A model generated the notes under the pieces. The model saw only the letters and a list, made by a program, of their open reading frames with translations, did not search any database and was not told the origin of the DNA. A stretch of DNA of 64,000 nucleotides from Marinobacter lipolyticus SM19 (GTDB lineage: Bacteria; Pseudomonadota; Gammaproteobacteria; Pseudomonadales; Oleiphilaceae). The stretch spans positions 145,279 to 209,278 of the forward strand of contig NZ_KE007325.1 in assembly GCF_000397065.2 (NCBI RefSeq), written 5' to 3'. Position 1 is the first letter of the stretch. Every line of letters begins with the position of its first letter. Below, one piece after another: positions 50,678 to 59,743 of the stretch. Both the position numbers and the translations under genes were made by a program.

Positions 50678-51780
50678 CCCGTATCTTCGTCGGTAAAGGC
50701 CCCACGATGAAACTCTGCGGCCCGGTCTACCTCCTCCATGCCACAAACCTTCGGATCCGGCACCGAGCCACCTGCCAGTACCTTCAGCACTGAATGGACT
50801 CCGTGGGACAGGGATTCCGTGTTGTATCCCCCTTCCAGAACGCACACCAGCCGGCCATCACAATGCCGCCGGGCCAGGGACTGCATCACACTGGCCATGG
50901 CTGCAAAGCCTTCATAACTGACGTTCATCGCCAGATCGAACCAGTGTGCATCAAAGCCCGCCGACACCAGAATCAGATCCGGGTTGAAGTACTCCGTAGC
51001 CGGCACAACGATTTCCTGCATGGCGTGGAAATAGGCCATATCGCCGGCCCCACCGGGCAAAGGCACATTCACAGTGGTACCTTCCCCACGACCGGCACCG
51101 ATGTCATCCAAGGCGCCCGTGCCCGGGTAGAACGGTGCCGCCCGGTGCAGATCAATGAACATCACGTCGGGATCGGCCCAGAAAATGTCCTGGGTGCCGT
51201 TGCCATGATGAACATCCCAGTCCAGGATCAAAACCCGCTTGCAGCCCAGCACGGCCTTGGCATGGGCCGCCGCGACCGCAACGTTGTTGAACAGGCAGAA
51301 CCCCCTCGCCCGGGCCGGTTCGGCATGATGTCCCGGCGGACGCACCAACGCGAACGCACTTTCGGTCTGGCCCGCCATCACCGCCTCCACCGCGGCGATC
51401 GCCGTACCCGCAGCGACTTCTGCCGCTTCAACACTGCCTGGCGACACTGCGGTGGTGTCAACATCCAGCCAGGCACTGTCATCTCTGAGGGAAAAAATAT
51501 CGTCCAGGAAAGACATGGTGTGAACGCGGGCCAGTTGCTCGCGAGTTGCGGCCTGCCCGGGCGCAAAAGCCACATCCGGAATGGGCTCCCGATTGAGGAG
51601 CTCCATGACGGCTTGCAGGCGCCCGGGATGTTCCGGGTACTTCCATTGCACGGCGAGGCCAGACAGGATGGTACGAATGCGCTTGTCCAGTCGCCCAGGC
51701 AGAAACGCGGTATTCACATCGGGGAAGTGCTTGAGAACCCGCTCATCATAAAACACGGTGACCACCTTCCGATCCGTCAC
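50674..51780 (-). CDS. Histone deacetylase-like amidohydrolase (class II type)
   Basis: 368 residues. Zinc amidohydrolase with RPPGHHAEPARARGFCLFNNVAVAA, DWDVHHGNGTQDIFW, SAGFDAHWFDL and LEGGYNTESL, the four classic blocks with the paired His, zinc ligands and the Gly-Gly-Tyr loop. FYPGTG and GRGEGTTVNVPLP match the class II/HDAH bacterial subgroup. The biological substrate is unknown. GTG start with GGAGGG 5 bases upstream. It is a different subgroup from the amidohydrolase at 33767-34798. Confidence 0.92.
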   Translation of the reverse strand: MTDRKVVTVFYDERVLKHFPDVNTAFLPGRLDKRIRTILSGLAVQWKYPEHPGRLQAVMELLNREPIPDVAFAPGQAATREQLARVHTMSFLDDIFSLRDDSAWLDVDTTAVSPGSVEAAEVAAGTAIAAVEAVMAGQTESAFALVRPPGHHAEPARARGFCLFNNVAVAAAHAKAVLGCKRVLILDWDVHHGNGTQDIFWADPDVMFIDLHRAAPFYPGTGALDDIGAGRGEGTTVNVPLPGGAGDMAYFHAMQEIVVPATEYFNPDLILVSAGFDAHWFDLAMNVSYEGFAAMASVMQSLARRHCDGRLVCVLEGGYNTESLSHGVHSVLKVLAGGSVPDPKVCGMEEVDRAAEFHRGAFTDEDTG

Positions 51781-52095
51781 AAGGCCCTCCGTATTTCCGG
51801 TTCATGGGATAGCCCTGAAACCAGTGCAGGGCCTTGTACAAAGCATAGTCACAAAGCCCGAAAACACACACCACCAATCGCAGCCGCTTCATACCGGGTC
51901 GCCAAAATCCGAACAAGCATTCGTATTACTGTCCTCTCTGGCCGGTTACCGCGGGAAAGCTGCCGCCATCACCGTCTCCCGTGCCTCGCCGGGTTCCGAA
52001 TTGAACCCGAACAATTAGTCGCCTTAGTATTTTAACCTGACAAATGCTTTAGCCACGCGGTTCACAACGTGATCCCGGCCCCCAAGGAAACCATC
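51781..52095. other. 315-bp intergenic region, no gene recognised
   Basis: The region separates the divergent deacetylase-like and PF10118 genes and should contain both promoters. AAGGCCCT at 51781 and AGGGCCTT at 51828 form widely spaced short inverted arms of doubtful meaning. No small gene, RNA or clear operator is visible. Confidence 0.45.
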
Positions 52096-53034
52096 ATGAC
52101 CACAGCAACCGCCGAAAAACTCGACTCCGTGGCGATACCACCGGAAGCGCCAAAGGCTGATGTACCCATCCGGCACATGAAGTTCGATTTCAACGCCAGG
52201 GATGCCGACCCCAACTTTTATATGAACACCGAACTGGCATCCGCCTACTTCGAAGCCCTGTCGATCTTTCTGACCTACGGCGAAGATCTGGTTATCGAGA
52301 CCGCCCGCCACCATCGCGAATTCCTCAAGGATCCGGTACTGAAACAGCGGGTAACCTCGCTGATCGGCCAGGAGGCGTTGCATTCCAAAGTGCACGAGGA
52401 ATGGAACGAAGTGCTGAAGGAACACCGCTTTCCGGTGACCTTCTACCGCTTCCTCGCCGAGAACGTCTTCAACTACGGGTTCCGACGGTTTCCGCAACCG
52501 CTGCAGCTCTCGCTGATGGCCGGCATCGAGCATTTCACCGCCGTACTGGCAGAATTCATGATGAAGCACGAAGACAACTTCTTTCACAGTGAGGATGAGA
52601 AGCAGCGTGGCCTGTGGATGTGGCACATGCTGGAGGAGTCCGAGCACAAAGACATCGCCTACGATGTCTTCCAGGAGCTTTCAGGCAACTATGCGCTACG
52701 CGTCAGCGGGTTTGCGCTGGCCCTGATCACCATCTGGTTCCTGGTCCCGCTGGGGGGTGTACTGATTCCGTTCATCCGACGGCCTCGCAACCTGATCAGC
52801 CTCCGTTTCTGGAAGGACGCCAAGCGCAGCCTGGATCTGCTGATCGGTCGCGGGGACGGTGTCTATGGCAGCACCCTTGGCCATGTATTCGATTACCTGC
52901 GCCCGGGCTTCCACCCCAACGATCACGATACCTCCGAGTATCTCGCCTACTACAAAGAGCGCCTGCTCAACCCGGAGACCGGTCTTTTGGCGCCCTACCT
53001 GCTCAAGGAAATCGTCCCGCCGGTGCGGGCGTAA
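52096..53034 (+). CDS. PF10118-type metal-dependent hydrolase
   Basis: 312 residues. Metal-ligand pattern as in the paralogue at 38347: LIGQEALHSKVHEEW, AGIEHFTAVLAEFMM and MWHMLEESEHKDIAYDVF. One hydrophobic helix near residues 208-230 (VSGFALALITIWFLVPLGGVL) predicts membrane attachment. AAGGAAA stands 7 bases before the ATG at 52096; a GTG nine codons earlier is less likely. A Baeyer-Villiger-type monooxygenase starts 52 bp downstream, so the two probably act in one pathway, for instance oxygenation and cleavage of a hydrophobic ketone. That pathway is inference. Confidence 0.87.
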   Translation: MTTATAEKLDSVAIPPEAPKADVPIRHMKFDFNARDADPNFYMNTELASAYFEALSIFLTYGEDLVIETARHHREFLKDPVLKQRVTSLIGQEALHSKVHEEWNEVLKEHRFPVTFYRFLAENVFNYGFRRFPQPLQLSLMAGIEHFTAVLAEFMMKHEDNFFHSEDEKQRGLWMWHMLEESEHKDIAYDVFQELSGNYALRVSGFALALITIWFLVPLGGVLIPFIRRPRNLISLRFWKDAKRSLDLLIGRGDGVYGSTLGHVFDYLRPGFHPNDHDTSEYLAYYKERLLNPETGLLAPYLLKEIVPPVRA

Positions 53035-53086
53035 ATCCGGACGGGCAGCTGCTTCAAACAACGGAATTCAACAACGGTCACAACAC

Positions 53087-54652
53087 ATGGCACATTCAAA
53101 CATCAACTCCTCCGCCGCAGACACTGTCTACGATACCTTTATTGTCGGCGCGGGTATTTCCGGGCTGGCCACGGCGATCAAGCTCAAGAAAACCGGCTAT
53201 CACAACTTCAAGATCATCGAGAAAGCCAGCCGGGTCGGTGGCACCTGGCGGGAAAACACCTACCCGGGCTGTGGCTGCGATGTGCCGTCATCGCTCTATT
53301 CCTACTCCTTTGCCCCGAGCAGCAAGTGGAGCAACCTGTTTGCCAAGCAGCCGGAAATTCTGGATTACCTGGAGAACGTCAGCGATGACTTCGGCATCAC
53401 CCCGCTGATCGAGTTCAACAACGAATTGCACCGCGCCGCCTGGGATGAGGAGCGCCATCTCTGGCAACTGGATACCGCTGACGGCCGATACCTGTCGAAA
53501 ACCGTGGTCTTTGCCACCGGCCCGATCACCGAATCCAAGATTCCATCGATTCCGGGTCTGGATTCCTTCAAGGGCGAAATGTTCCACTCCGCCCGCTGGA
53601 ATCACAATTACGACCTGACCGGCAAGCGTATTGCCGTCATCGGCACCGGCGCGTCGGCCATCCAGTTTGTGCCCCGTATCCAGCCGCAGGCGGCGGAACT
53701 CCATGTCTTCCAACGCACGGCGCCCTGGGTACTACCCAAGCCCGACATGCAGCTGGGCGATACCAGCAAGCAGGTGGTTGACCGCTTCCCGGCGATCCAG
53801 AGCACCTGGCGCAAGGCCGTTGCCGGCTCGCTGAATGTGATCAATTTCGGTCTGCGCAACCCGACTTTCCTGAAGCCCGTCAACGTCGCCGCCCGACAAC
53901 TGCTGAAGCTTCAGATTCAGGACCCGGAACTGCGCAAGGCGGTGACCCCGAACTTCGACATCGGCTGCAAGCGCATTCTGTTTGCCAACGATTACTACGC
54001 CGCCCTGCAGGCGGACAACACTTCGCTGATTCCCAGTGGGCTGGTGAAAGTGGAAGGCAATACGGTCATTGCCGCCAACGGCGAACGCCGTGAAGTGGAC
54101 GTGATTATCTGGGGTACCGGGTTCGACGTCTCCCACCCGCCCATCGGTAACAAGGTGTTCAACGCTAACGGTCAGTGCTGGGCCGACCTGTGGAAGCACA
54201 GTTCACCGGAGGCGTACCTGGGCACCACCCTGGAAAATTCCCCGAACGCGTTCCTGATCCTCGGGCCCAACGTACTGGTGTATGACTCGTTTATCCGGCT
54301 GGCGGAGGCACAGCTCGACTACATCATTGACGGTCTGTGGAAGATCAAGGAAAAGCGCATCAGCAAACTGAGCATCAAACGCTCGGTGCTGAAGCAGCAC
54401 AACCAACGGGTGCAGAAGAACCTGCAGACCACCGTCTTCAACGCCGGCGGCTGCAGCAGCTACTACCTGGACCAGAACGGCCGCAACTTCGCTGCCTGGC
54501 CCTGGTCACTGAGCGCACTGAAGCGCCGGCTGGACGTGTTCAAGCTGGAAGATTACGACGCCGAATTTGCCGGCAAAGGCATAGTCCACACCCTATCTGA
54601 CCAGCCAGTGACACAGGCAGTCGTTCAGGAAGAAGTCTCCAACTTGTCCTGA
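53087..54652 (+). CDS. Baeyer-Villiger-type flavin monooxygenase
   Basis: 521 residues. FAD motif VGAGISGLATAIKL, then RVGGTWRENTYPGCGCDVPSSLYSYSF, the Baeyer-Villiger signature F161-KGEMF-H167-SAR-W171 and the second motif VIGTGASA. It is clearly paralogous to the protein encoded at 12713-14293 (same YPGC.CDV..LYS.SF segment). The earlier in-frame codons overlap the PF10118 gene and are not used; the ATG at 53087 has a poor ribosome site, so translation may depend on the upstream gene. Its end overlaps the convergent yghU by 28 bp. Confidence 0.92.
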   Translation: MAHSNINSSAADTVYDTFIVGAGISGLATAIKLKKTGYHNFKIIEKASRVGGTWRENTYPGCGCDVPSSLYSYSFAPSSKWSNLFAKQPEILDYLENVSDDFGITPLIEFNNELHRAAWDEERHLWQLDTADGRYLSKTVVFATGPITESKIPSIPGLDSFKGEMFHSARWNHNYDLTGKRIAVIGTGASAIQFVPRIQPQAAELHVFQRTAPWVLPKPDMQLGDTSKQVVDRFPAIQSTWRKAVAGSLNVINFGLRNPTFLKPVNVAARQLLKLQIQDPELRKAVTPNFDIGCKRILFANDYYAALQADNTSLIPSGLVKVEGNTVIAANGERREVDVIIWGTGFDVSHPPIGNKVFNANGQCWADLWKHSSPEAYLGTTLENSPNAFLILGPNVLVYDSFIRLAEAQLDYIIDGLWKIKEKRISKLSIKRSVLKQHNQRVQKNLQTTVFNAGGCSSYYLDQNGRNFAAWPWSLSALKRRLDVFKLEDYDAEFAGKGIVHTLSDQPVTQAVVQEEVSNLS

Positions 54653-55497
54653 GTGCGGAGCTCGAAATCGCTGGCGTCGTGCCGCTCATGGAGCTGGCTC
54701 GACGGCTCGCCCCAGGCCCGGTTGACCATGCGGCCACGCTGCACAGCCGGGCGCTTGGCGATCTCATCCGTCCAGCGGATCACGTTGGTGTAGGTGTGGG
54801 CTTCGAGGAATTCAGCCGCCTCGTAGACCTTATTCTTCACCAGCGCCCCGTACCAGGGCCAGATCGCCATATCGGCAATGGTGTATTCGTCACCGGCAAT
54901 GTACGGACGATCCGCCAGCTGGCGATCCAGCACATCCAGTTGGCGCTTGACCTCCATGGTGTAGCGGTTGATCGGGTATTCGTACTTCTCAGGGGCGTAG
55001 GCATAGAAGTGACCAAAACCGCCACCCAGCATCGGCGCGCTGCCCATTTGCCAGAACAACCAGTTCATGCACTCGGCACGACCGGCAACGTCTTCGGGTA
55101 CGAAGGCACCAAACTTCTCGGCGAGATACAGCAGAATCGAGCCTGATTCAAACAACCGCACCGGCGGATTGGTACTGTAGTCCATCATCGCCGGAATCTT
55201 GGAATTCGGGTTCACTCCGACAAACCCGCTGCCGAATTGCTCCCCTTCGGTAATGCGGATCAGGTAGGCATCGTATTCCGCCCCTTCAAAACCCAGAGCC
55301 AGCAGCTCTTCCAGCATCACCGTCACTTTCACGCCGTTGGGCGTCGCCAGTGAATACAGCTGCAACGGATGCTTGCCCACCGGCAGCTCTTTCTCATGGG
55401 TAGGGCCGGCAATGGGGCGATTGATGTTGGCAAAGGCGCCGCCGCTGGCGGAGTCCCATGTCCAGACTTTCGGCGGGGTGTAGGTGTTATCGGTCAT
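54625..55497 (-). CDS. yghU: Glutathione-dependent disulfide-bond oxidoreductase YghU-like
   Basis: 290 residues of the Nu-class glutathione transferase group. Features: an N-terminal extension with PPKVWTWDSASGGAFANINRPIAGPTHEKELPVGKHPLQLYSL, the glutathione-site TPNGVKV segment, SKIPAM and FESGSILLYLAE, then the all-helical C-terminal domain with YTIADMAIWPWYGAL. YghU binds two glutathiones and has disulfide reductase and organic peroxide activity. The C-terminal 28 bp overlap the convergent monooxygenase gene. Confidence 0.95.
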   Translation of the reverse strand: MTDNTYTPPKVWTWDSASGGAFANINRPIAGPTHEKELPVGKHPLQLYSLATPNGVKVTVMLEELLALGFEGAEYDAYLIRITEGEQFGSGFVGVNPNSKIPAMMDYSTNPPVRLFESGSILLYLAEKFGAFVPEDVAGRAECMNWLFWQMGSAPMLGGGFGHFYAYAPEKYEYPINRYTMEVKRQLDVLDRQLADRPYIAGDEYTIADMAIWPWYGALVKNKVYEAAEFLEAHTYTNVIRWTDEIAKRPAVQRGRMVNRAWGEPSSQLHERHDASDFELRTQDKLETSS

Positions 55498-55718
55498 ACA
55501 TCGGCCTCTTCTCGAGATGTGGATGAATAACGCTCACTGTACCGGAAAACACGACGGTGTCACGGTGGCCACAGTCCAGCCCTGTGGAATCAGCCAACTC
55601 ATCTACGCCTAATGGCTAAATCGATACGGTGGCTGATTGTGTCGGCCTGGTCTAGATTGATCGGGATAAAACAATGCCAAAAGTTCACTCGTTCCGACCA
55701 ATCAGTAAGGACACCGTC

Positions 55719-56726
55719 ATGAACAAGCGCCAGTTCCTGAAATCCGCCACGGCGATGCTTGCCGCCGCGACCCTCGGGGTTTCCCTCAATGCCCAGGCCG
55801 AGGGCAAATACATCATGGGAACCGCAACAACCGGTGGCACCTATTACCCGGTAGGGGTCGCGATCTCCACCCTGATCAAGGTCAAACTTGAACCCACTCA
55901 GAATATCTCCGTGTCTGCCATCAGCTCAGCCGGCTCCGGCGAGAACCTGAAGCTGATGGACGAGGACCAGATCCAGTTTGGCATTCTCCAGGGCCTCTAC
56001 GGCGCCTGGGCGTGGGGCGGCAGTGGGCCGGTGCCCAAGGCTTACAAGAACCTGCGGTCCGTGTCCATGCTGTGGCAGAACGTGGAACACTTTGTGGTTC
56101 GCAGCGAACTGGCTGACAGCGGCACCATTGCCGATATGGAAAACCTCTATGGTGAGAGCTTCTCTATCGGCGCCCGCAATTCCGGCACCGAAGGCTCCGG
56201 CCGTTTCATTCTCGGCAAACTGGGCGTCGACCTGGAAGCCATGGATATGGCTTACCTGGGGTATGGTCCCAGTGCCGATGCCCTGCAGAACGGCAACATT
56301 GACGGCATGAACATTCCAGCTGGAGTGCCGGCTTCCGCAGTCACCCGGGCCTACGCCAACATGGGCAGTGACATCACCACCCTGGATTTCACCGCCGAGC
56401 AACTGGCCCAGGTGAACAGCGAGTTCGAGCTCTGGTCCCCCTATGAAATTCCGGCGGGCACCTATCCCAATCAGGACAAGGCGATCAATACCATTGCCCA
56501 GCCCAACATACTGGCGGTGCGGAACGATGTCTCGGAAGAGGATGTCTACCAGATCACCAAGACCATCTACGAGAACCTGCCATTCCTGAACAACATCCAC
56601 GCGGCCACCAAGGCCATGGCGCTGGAAAAGGCCATAGTCGGCCTGCCCATGCCATTGCATCCCGGGGCAGCGCGTTTCTATTTGGAACAGGGCATCGAGA
56701 TTCCGGACCGCCTGATCGCGGAATAG
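55719..56726 (+). CDS. TRAP transporter TAXI-family solute receptor
   Basis: 335 residues. Signal peptide of about 27 residues starting MNKRQFLKSATAMLAAATLG, with a KR pair but not a full twin-arginine motif. The mature protein opens GKYIMGTATTGGTYYPVGVAISTLIK and has the AISSAGSGENLKLMDEDQIQFGILQG and SIGARNSGTEGSGRFIL segments typical of TAXI receptors for TRAP uptake systems. Known TAXI ligands include glutamate and other carboxylates; the ligand here is unknown. TAAGGA lies 8 bases before the ATG. The fused permease follows after 14 bp. Confidence 0.94.
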   Translation: MNKRQFLKSATAMLAAATLGVSLNAQAEGKYIMGTATTGGTYYPVGVAISTLIKVKLEPTQNISVSAISSAGSGENLKLMDEDQIQFGILQGLYGAWAWGGSGPVPKAYKNLRSVSMLWQNVEHFVVRSELADSGTIADMENLYGESFSIGARNSGTEGSGRFILGKLGVDLEAMDMAYLGYGPSADALQNGNIDGMNIPAGVPASAVTRAYANMGSDITTLDFTAEQLAQVNSEFELWSPYEIPAGTYPNQDKAINTIAQPNILAVRNDVSEEDVYQITKTIYENLPFLNNIHAATKAMALEKAIVGLPMPLHPGAARFYLEQGIEIPDRLIAE

Positions 56727-56740
56727 GGGCAAGTACCTGA

Positions 56741-58906
56741 GTGAGTAACGCTGCCCCCGACCATGACCCGGGACTGGACACCCGGCTGGAGAAGATTCGC
56801 GAGGAAAGCCCAACGGAGGCGCCCGAGCGGTTGGATCACCCGGTCATTGGCCGGGTGATTTTTGTGCTGGCCATTGGCATTGCCCTCAGCCATCTCTGGT
56901 TCAATACCTTCTCCACGCTGTCGGAGCTGTGGACGTCCGCCCTGCATTTCGGTCTGTTTGGCCTGTTGTGTGCCCTGGCCATGCCCATGGTGCGCAGCGA
57001 GCGCCCCGGTACCCGGCGGTTGGTGTTCACGGTAGACCTTGTGCTCGGCATGCTCGCCCTGGGGTGCGCCCTCTACCTGATCGGGTTCGAGGATGCCCTT
57101 TACGACCGGGGGGTGGTGTTCTCGACTGCTGACTGGGTGATGTCCATTCTCGCAGTGCTCCTGGTGCTGGAGTTTGCCCGCCGTACCACCGGCTGGTTCA
57201 TCCCCTGCCTCTGCATCGTCGCGCTCACCTACGTGGCCTGGTGGGGTCAGTACGTGGATGGCATATTCAATTTCCCGGGGCTCACCTGGGAAACGGTGCT
57301 GTTTCGCTCCTACATCGGGGGTCAGGGTATGCTCGGCCCCATTGCCCGTATCTCCTGGACCTACGTGTTCATGTTCATCCTCTTCGGCGCGTTCCTGGTG
57401 AAATCCGGCGCCGGTGACTTCATCATTGACCTGGCCCGCTGTGCTGCTGGCCGCTTTGTCGGCGGTCCAGGATTTGTGGCGGTGTTTTCGTCAGGCCTGA
57501 TGGGGTCGGTGTCCGGCTCCAGTGTAGCGAATACCGTATCTACCGGGGTGATCACCATTCCGTTGATGCGCAAGGCCGGATTTCCGGCCCGGTTTGCCGG
57601 TGGCGTCGAGGCCGCGGCGTCCACCGGGGGCCAGCTGATGCCCCCGGTCATGGGGGCCGGGGCTTTTATCATGGCGTCCTACACCCAGGTGTCCTACGTC
57701 ACCATCATCGGTGTGGCGGCACTACCGGCGTTGTTGTACTTCCTCTCCGTGGCAATGTTTGTCCGCATCGAGGCCAAACGCAGCCATGCCGTCAAACTGG
57801 AAGACGAGAACGCCGAAACCTTTATCCAGGTCCTCAAAGGAGGCTGGCATTACCTGTTGCCGCTGGTCATCCTGGTGGCCGCACTGATCTACGGCTTTAC
57901 CCCGACCTATGCCGCCGGCATTGCCATTATCTCGGTCGTGGTGGCGTCCTGGCTGACCAAGAACCCGATGACGCCACGGGACATCCTCGACGCCCTCGCC
58001 CAGGGCACCCGCAACATCATGACGACCGCGATCCTGCTGATTACCGTGGGGCTGATCGTGAATGTGATCTCCACCACCGGGATCGGTAACACCTTCTCAT
58101 TGATGATTACCAACTGGGCCGGCGGCAGCCTGCTGATCACCATCACGCTGGTGGCGCTGGCATCGCTGATCCTGGGCATGGGATTGCCGGTAACCGCCGC
58201 CTATATCGTGCTGGCCACCCTGTCGGCGCCAGCCATCTATGGACTGATCGCCCAGAGCCAGCTGCTGGAGTTGATGGTCAGCGGTAACTTGCCGCAGGAG
58301 GCGCAGGCCATCTTCATGCTCACCGCGCCGGACAGCATGAACCTGCTCAATGCCCCGATGGATATGGCAACAGCCACCCAATTGCTGGCGGGCGTACCGG
58401 ACACCTTCAGCACGCAGCTGCAGGAACAGGCGTTATCGCCTCACGCCCTGACCATGGCGTTAGTCTCGGCCCACATGATCATCTTCTGGTTGTCCCAGGA
58501 CTCCAACGTAACGCCACCGGTCTGTCTCACCGCATTTGCAGCGGCGGCCATCGCCGGCACCCCCGCCATGCGCACCGGGCTGACCGCCTGGAAGATCGCC
58601 AAGGGTCTGTACATCATCCCGCTGCTGTTTGCCTATTCTCCCCTGGTATCGGGTACTCCCGCTGAGGCCATCAAGGTGTTCACCTTTGCACTGTTCGGGA
58701 TTTACGCGATCGTAGCGGGTATGGAGGGGTACCTGGAACATCGGCTGACCTGGTGGCTGCGACTTCTGATGTTCCCCGTAGGTGCGTTGATGTTATGGCC
58801 CCATGGCATGATCTGGGTCGACCTGGCCGGTTTGGTTATCTTCCTGGCATTGTTGGTCTGGAGTGCCCGGCGCGGTATGGGTATGACGCACCCGGCCACG
58901 GCATGA
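56741..58906 (+). CDS. TRAP transporter fused 4TM/12TM permease
   Basis: 721 residues with about 16-18 membrane helices. The small DctQ-like part (about 30-190) is joined to the large DctM-like part, with FGAFLVKSGAGDFIIDLARCAAGRFVGGPGFVAVFSSGLMGSVSGSSVANTVSTGV, EAAASTGGQLMPPVMGAGAFIMA and GMGLPVTAAYIVLATL conserved. Such fusions pair with TAXI receptors, like the one just upstream. Transport uses the sodium or proton gradient. GTG start; the ribosome site is poor, so translational coupling is likely. The TSUP gene follows by 10 bp. Confidence 0.94.
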   Translation: MSNAAPDHDPGLDTRLEKIREESPTEAPERLDHPVIGRVIFVLAIGIALSHLWFNTFSTLSELWTSALHFGLFGLLCALAMPMVRSERPGTRRLVFTVDLVLGMLALGCALYLIGFEDALYDRGVVFSTADWVMSILAVLLVLEFARRTTGWFIPCLCIVALTYVAWWGQYVDGIFNFPGLTWETVLFRSYIGGQGMLGPIARISWTYVFMFILFGAFLVKSGAGDFIIDLARCAAGRFVGGPGFVAVFSSGLMGSVSGSSVANTVSTGVITIPLMRKAGFPARFAGGVEAAASTGGQLMPPVMGAGAFIMASYTQVSYVTIIGVAALPALLYFLSVAMFVRIEAKRSHAVKLEDENAETFIQVLKGGWHYLLPLVILVAALIYGFTPTYAAGIAIISVVVASWLTKNPMTPRDILDALAQGTRNIMTTAILLITVGLIVNVISTTGIGNTFSLMITNWAGGSLLITITLVALASLILGMGLPVTAAYIVLATLSAPAIYGLIAQSQLLELMVSGNLPQEAQAIFMLTAPDSMNLLNAPMDMATATQLLAGVPDTFSTQLQEQALSPHALTMALVSAHMIIFWLSQDSNVTPPVCLTAFAAAAIAGTPAMRTGLTAWKIAKGLYIIPLLFAYSPLVSGTPAEAIKVFTFALFGIYAIVAGMEGYLEHRLTWWLRLLMFPVGALMLWPHGMIWVDLAGLVIFLALLVWSARRGMGMTHPATA

Positions 58907-58916
58907 TCGACTGCTC

Positions 58917-59660
58917 ATGAGCCTGATGGAAATCCTGGCCCTGGTGGCCATTGGCGGGGTGGCGGGGTTTATCAACGTGCTGTCCTCCGGCGGGTCGATG
59001 CTGACGCTGCCGCTGCTGATGTTTCTGGGGCTGCCCGCCCCGGTTGCCAACGGCACCAACCGGGTAGCGATCACCCTGCAGAGCATCACCGCTGTGGGCA
59101 CATTCTTGCGGGCGGGCCACAGCAATCTGGCGGTCAGCATCCGCCTGTCCATCCCGGCGGTGGCAGGGGCCCTCATTGGTGCCTGGACAGCCACATGGAT
59201 TCCCCGGCCGATCTTCGAAGGCGTGCTGATTACCGCCATGATTGGCGCCGCCATTTTCATGCTGCTGCCACAGCCCCGGCTCGATACCCGCCCCTTAACG
59301 CCGGAGCGGCTGGGCATTCCCGAATACCTCGCGCTTTTCCTGATTGGTCTCTACGGTGGTTTTATTCAGGTCGGCGTCGGGGCGCTGTTCGTTGTGGTGC
59401 TCTATCGCATGCTGAAGATCGACCTGCCCCAGGTGAATGTGATCAAGGTTTTTGTCATTCTGATCTACACCCTGCCTGCCCTGGCGATCTTTGCCCTCAA
59501 CGATCAGGTGCTCTGGGGCATGGGGCTGGTGCTGGCGCTCGGAAATATGGCCGGCGCGGTGGTGGCGGTCCGGGTGAACATGGGAGTCCGAGGCGCACAA
59601 TGGATCAAGTGGCTGACCCTGGTGATGGTAGCAGCGATCCTGGTGCGATTGATCTGGTAG
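58917..59660 (+). CDS. TSUP (TauE/SafE) family anion permease
   Basis: 247 residues with about eight helices in two repeats. It begins MEILALVAIGGVAGFINVLSSGGSMLTLPLLMFLGLPAPVANGTNRVA, the signature of TSUP proteins for sulfite, sulfonate or organic anion transport. The second repeat has LYGGFIQVGVGALFVVVL. It shares the operon with the TRAP genes, 10 bp apart. The presence of two different carriers in one operon suggests uptake and export of related anions; the substrate is unknown. The first ATG is used, three codons before an equally possible one. Confidence 0.9.
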   Translation: MSLMEILALVAIGGVAGFINVLSSGGSMLTLPLLMFLGLPAPVANGTNRVAITLQSITAVGTFLRAGHSNLAVSIRLSIPAVAGALIGAWTATWIPRPIFEGVLITAMIGAAIFMLLPQPRLDTRPLTPERLGIPEYLALFLIGLYGGFIQVGVGALFVVVLYRMLKIDLPQVNVIKVFVILIYTLPALAIFALNDQVLWGMGLVLALGNMAGAVVAVRVNMGVRGAQWIKWLTLVMVAAILVRLIW

Positions 59661-59743
59661 GGAAGACGTGGGGCGGCAAAAGCTGGATAATGGCAACCGG
59701 CTTCTGATAGCCCGCTCAATTCTGCAAACGCGGTACCCTGTTC

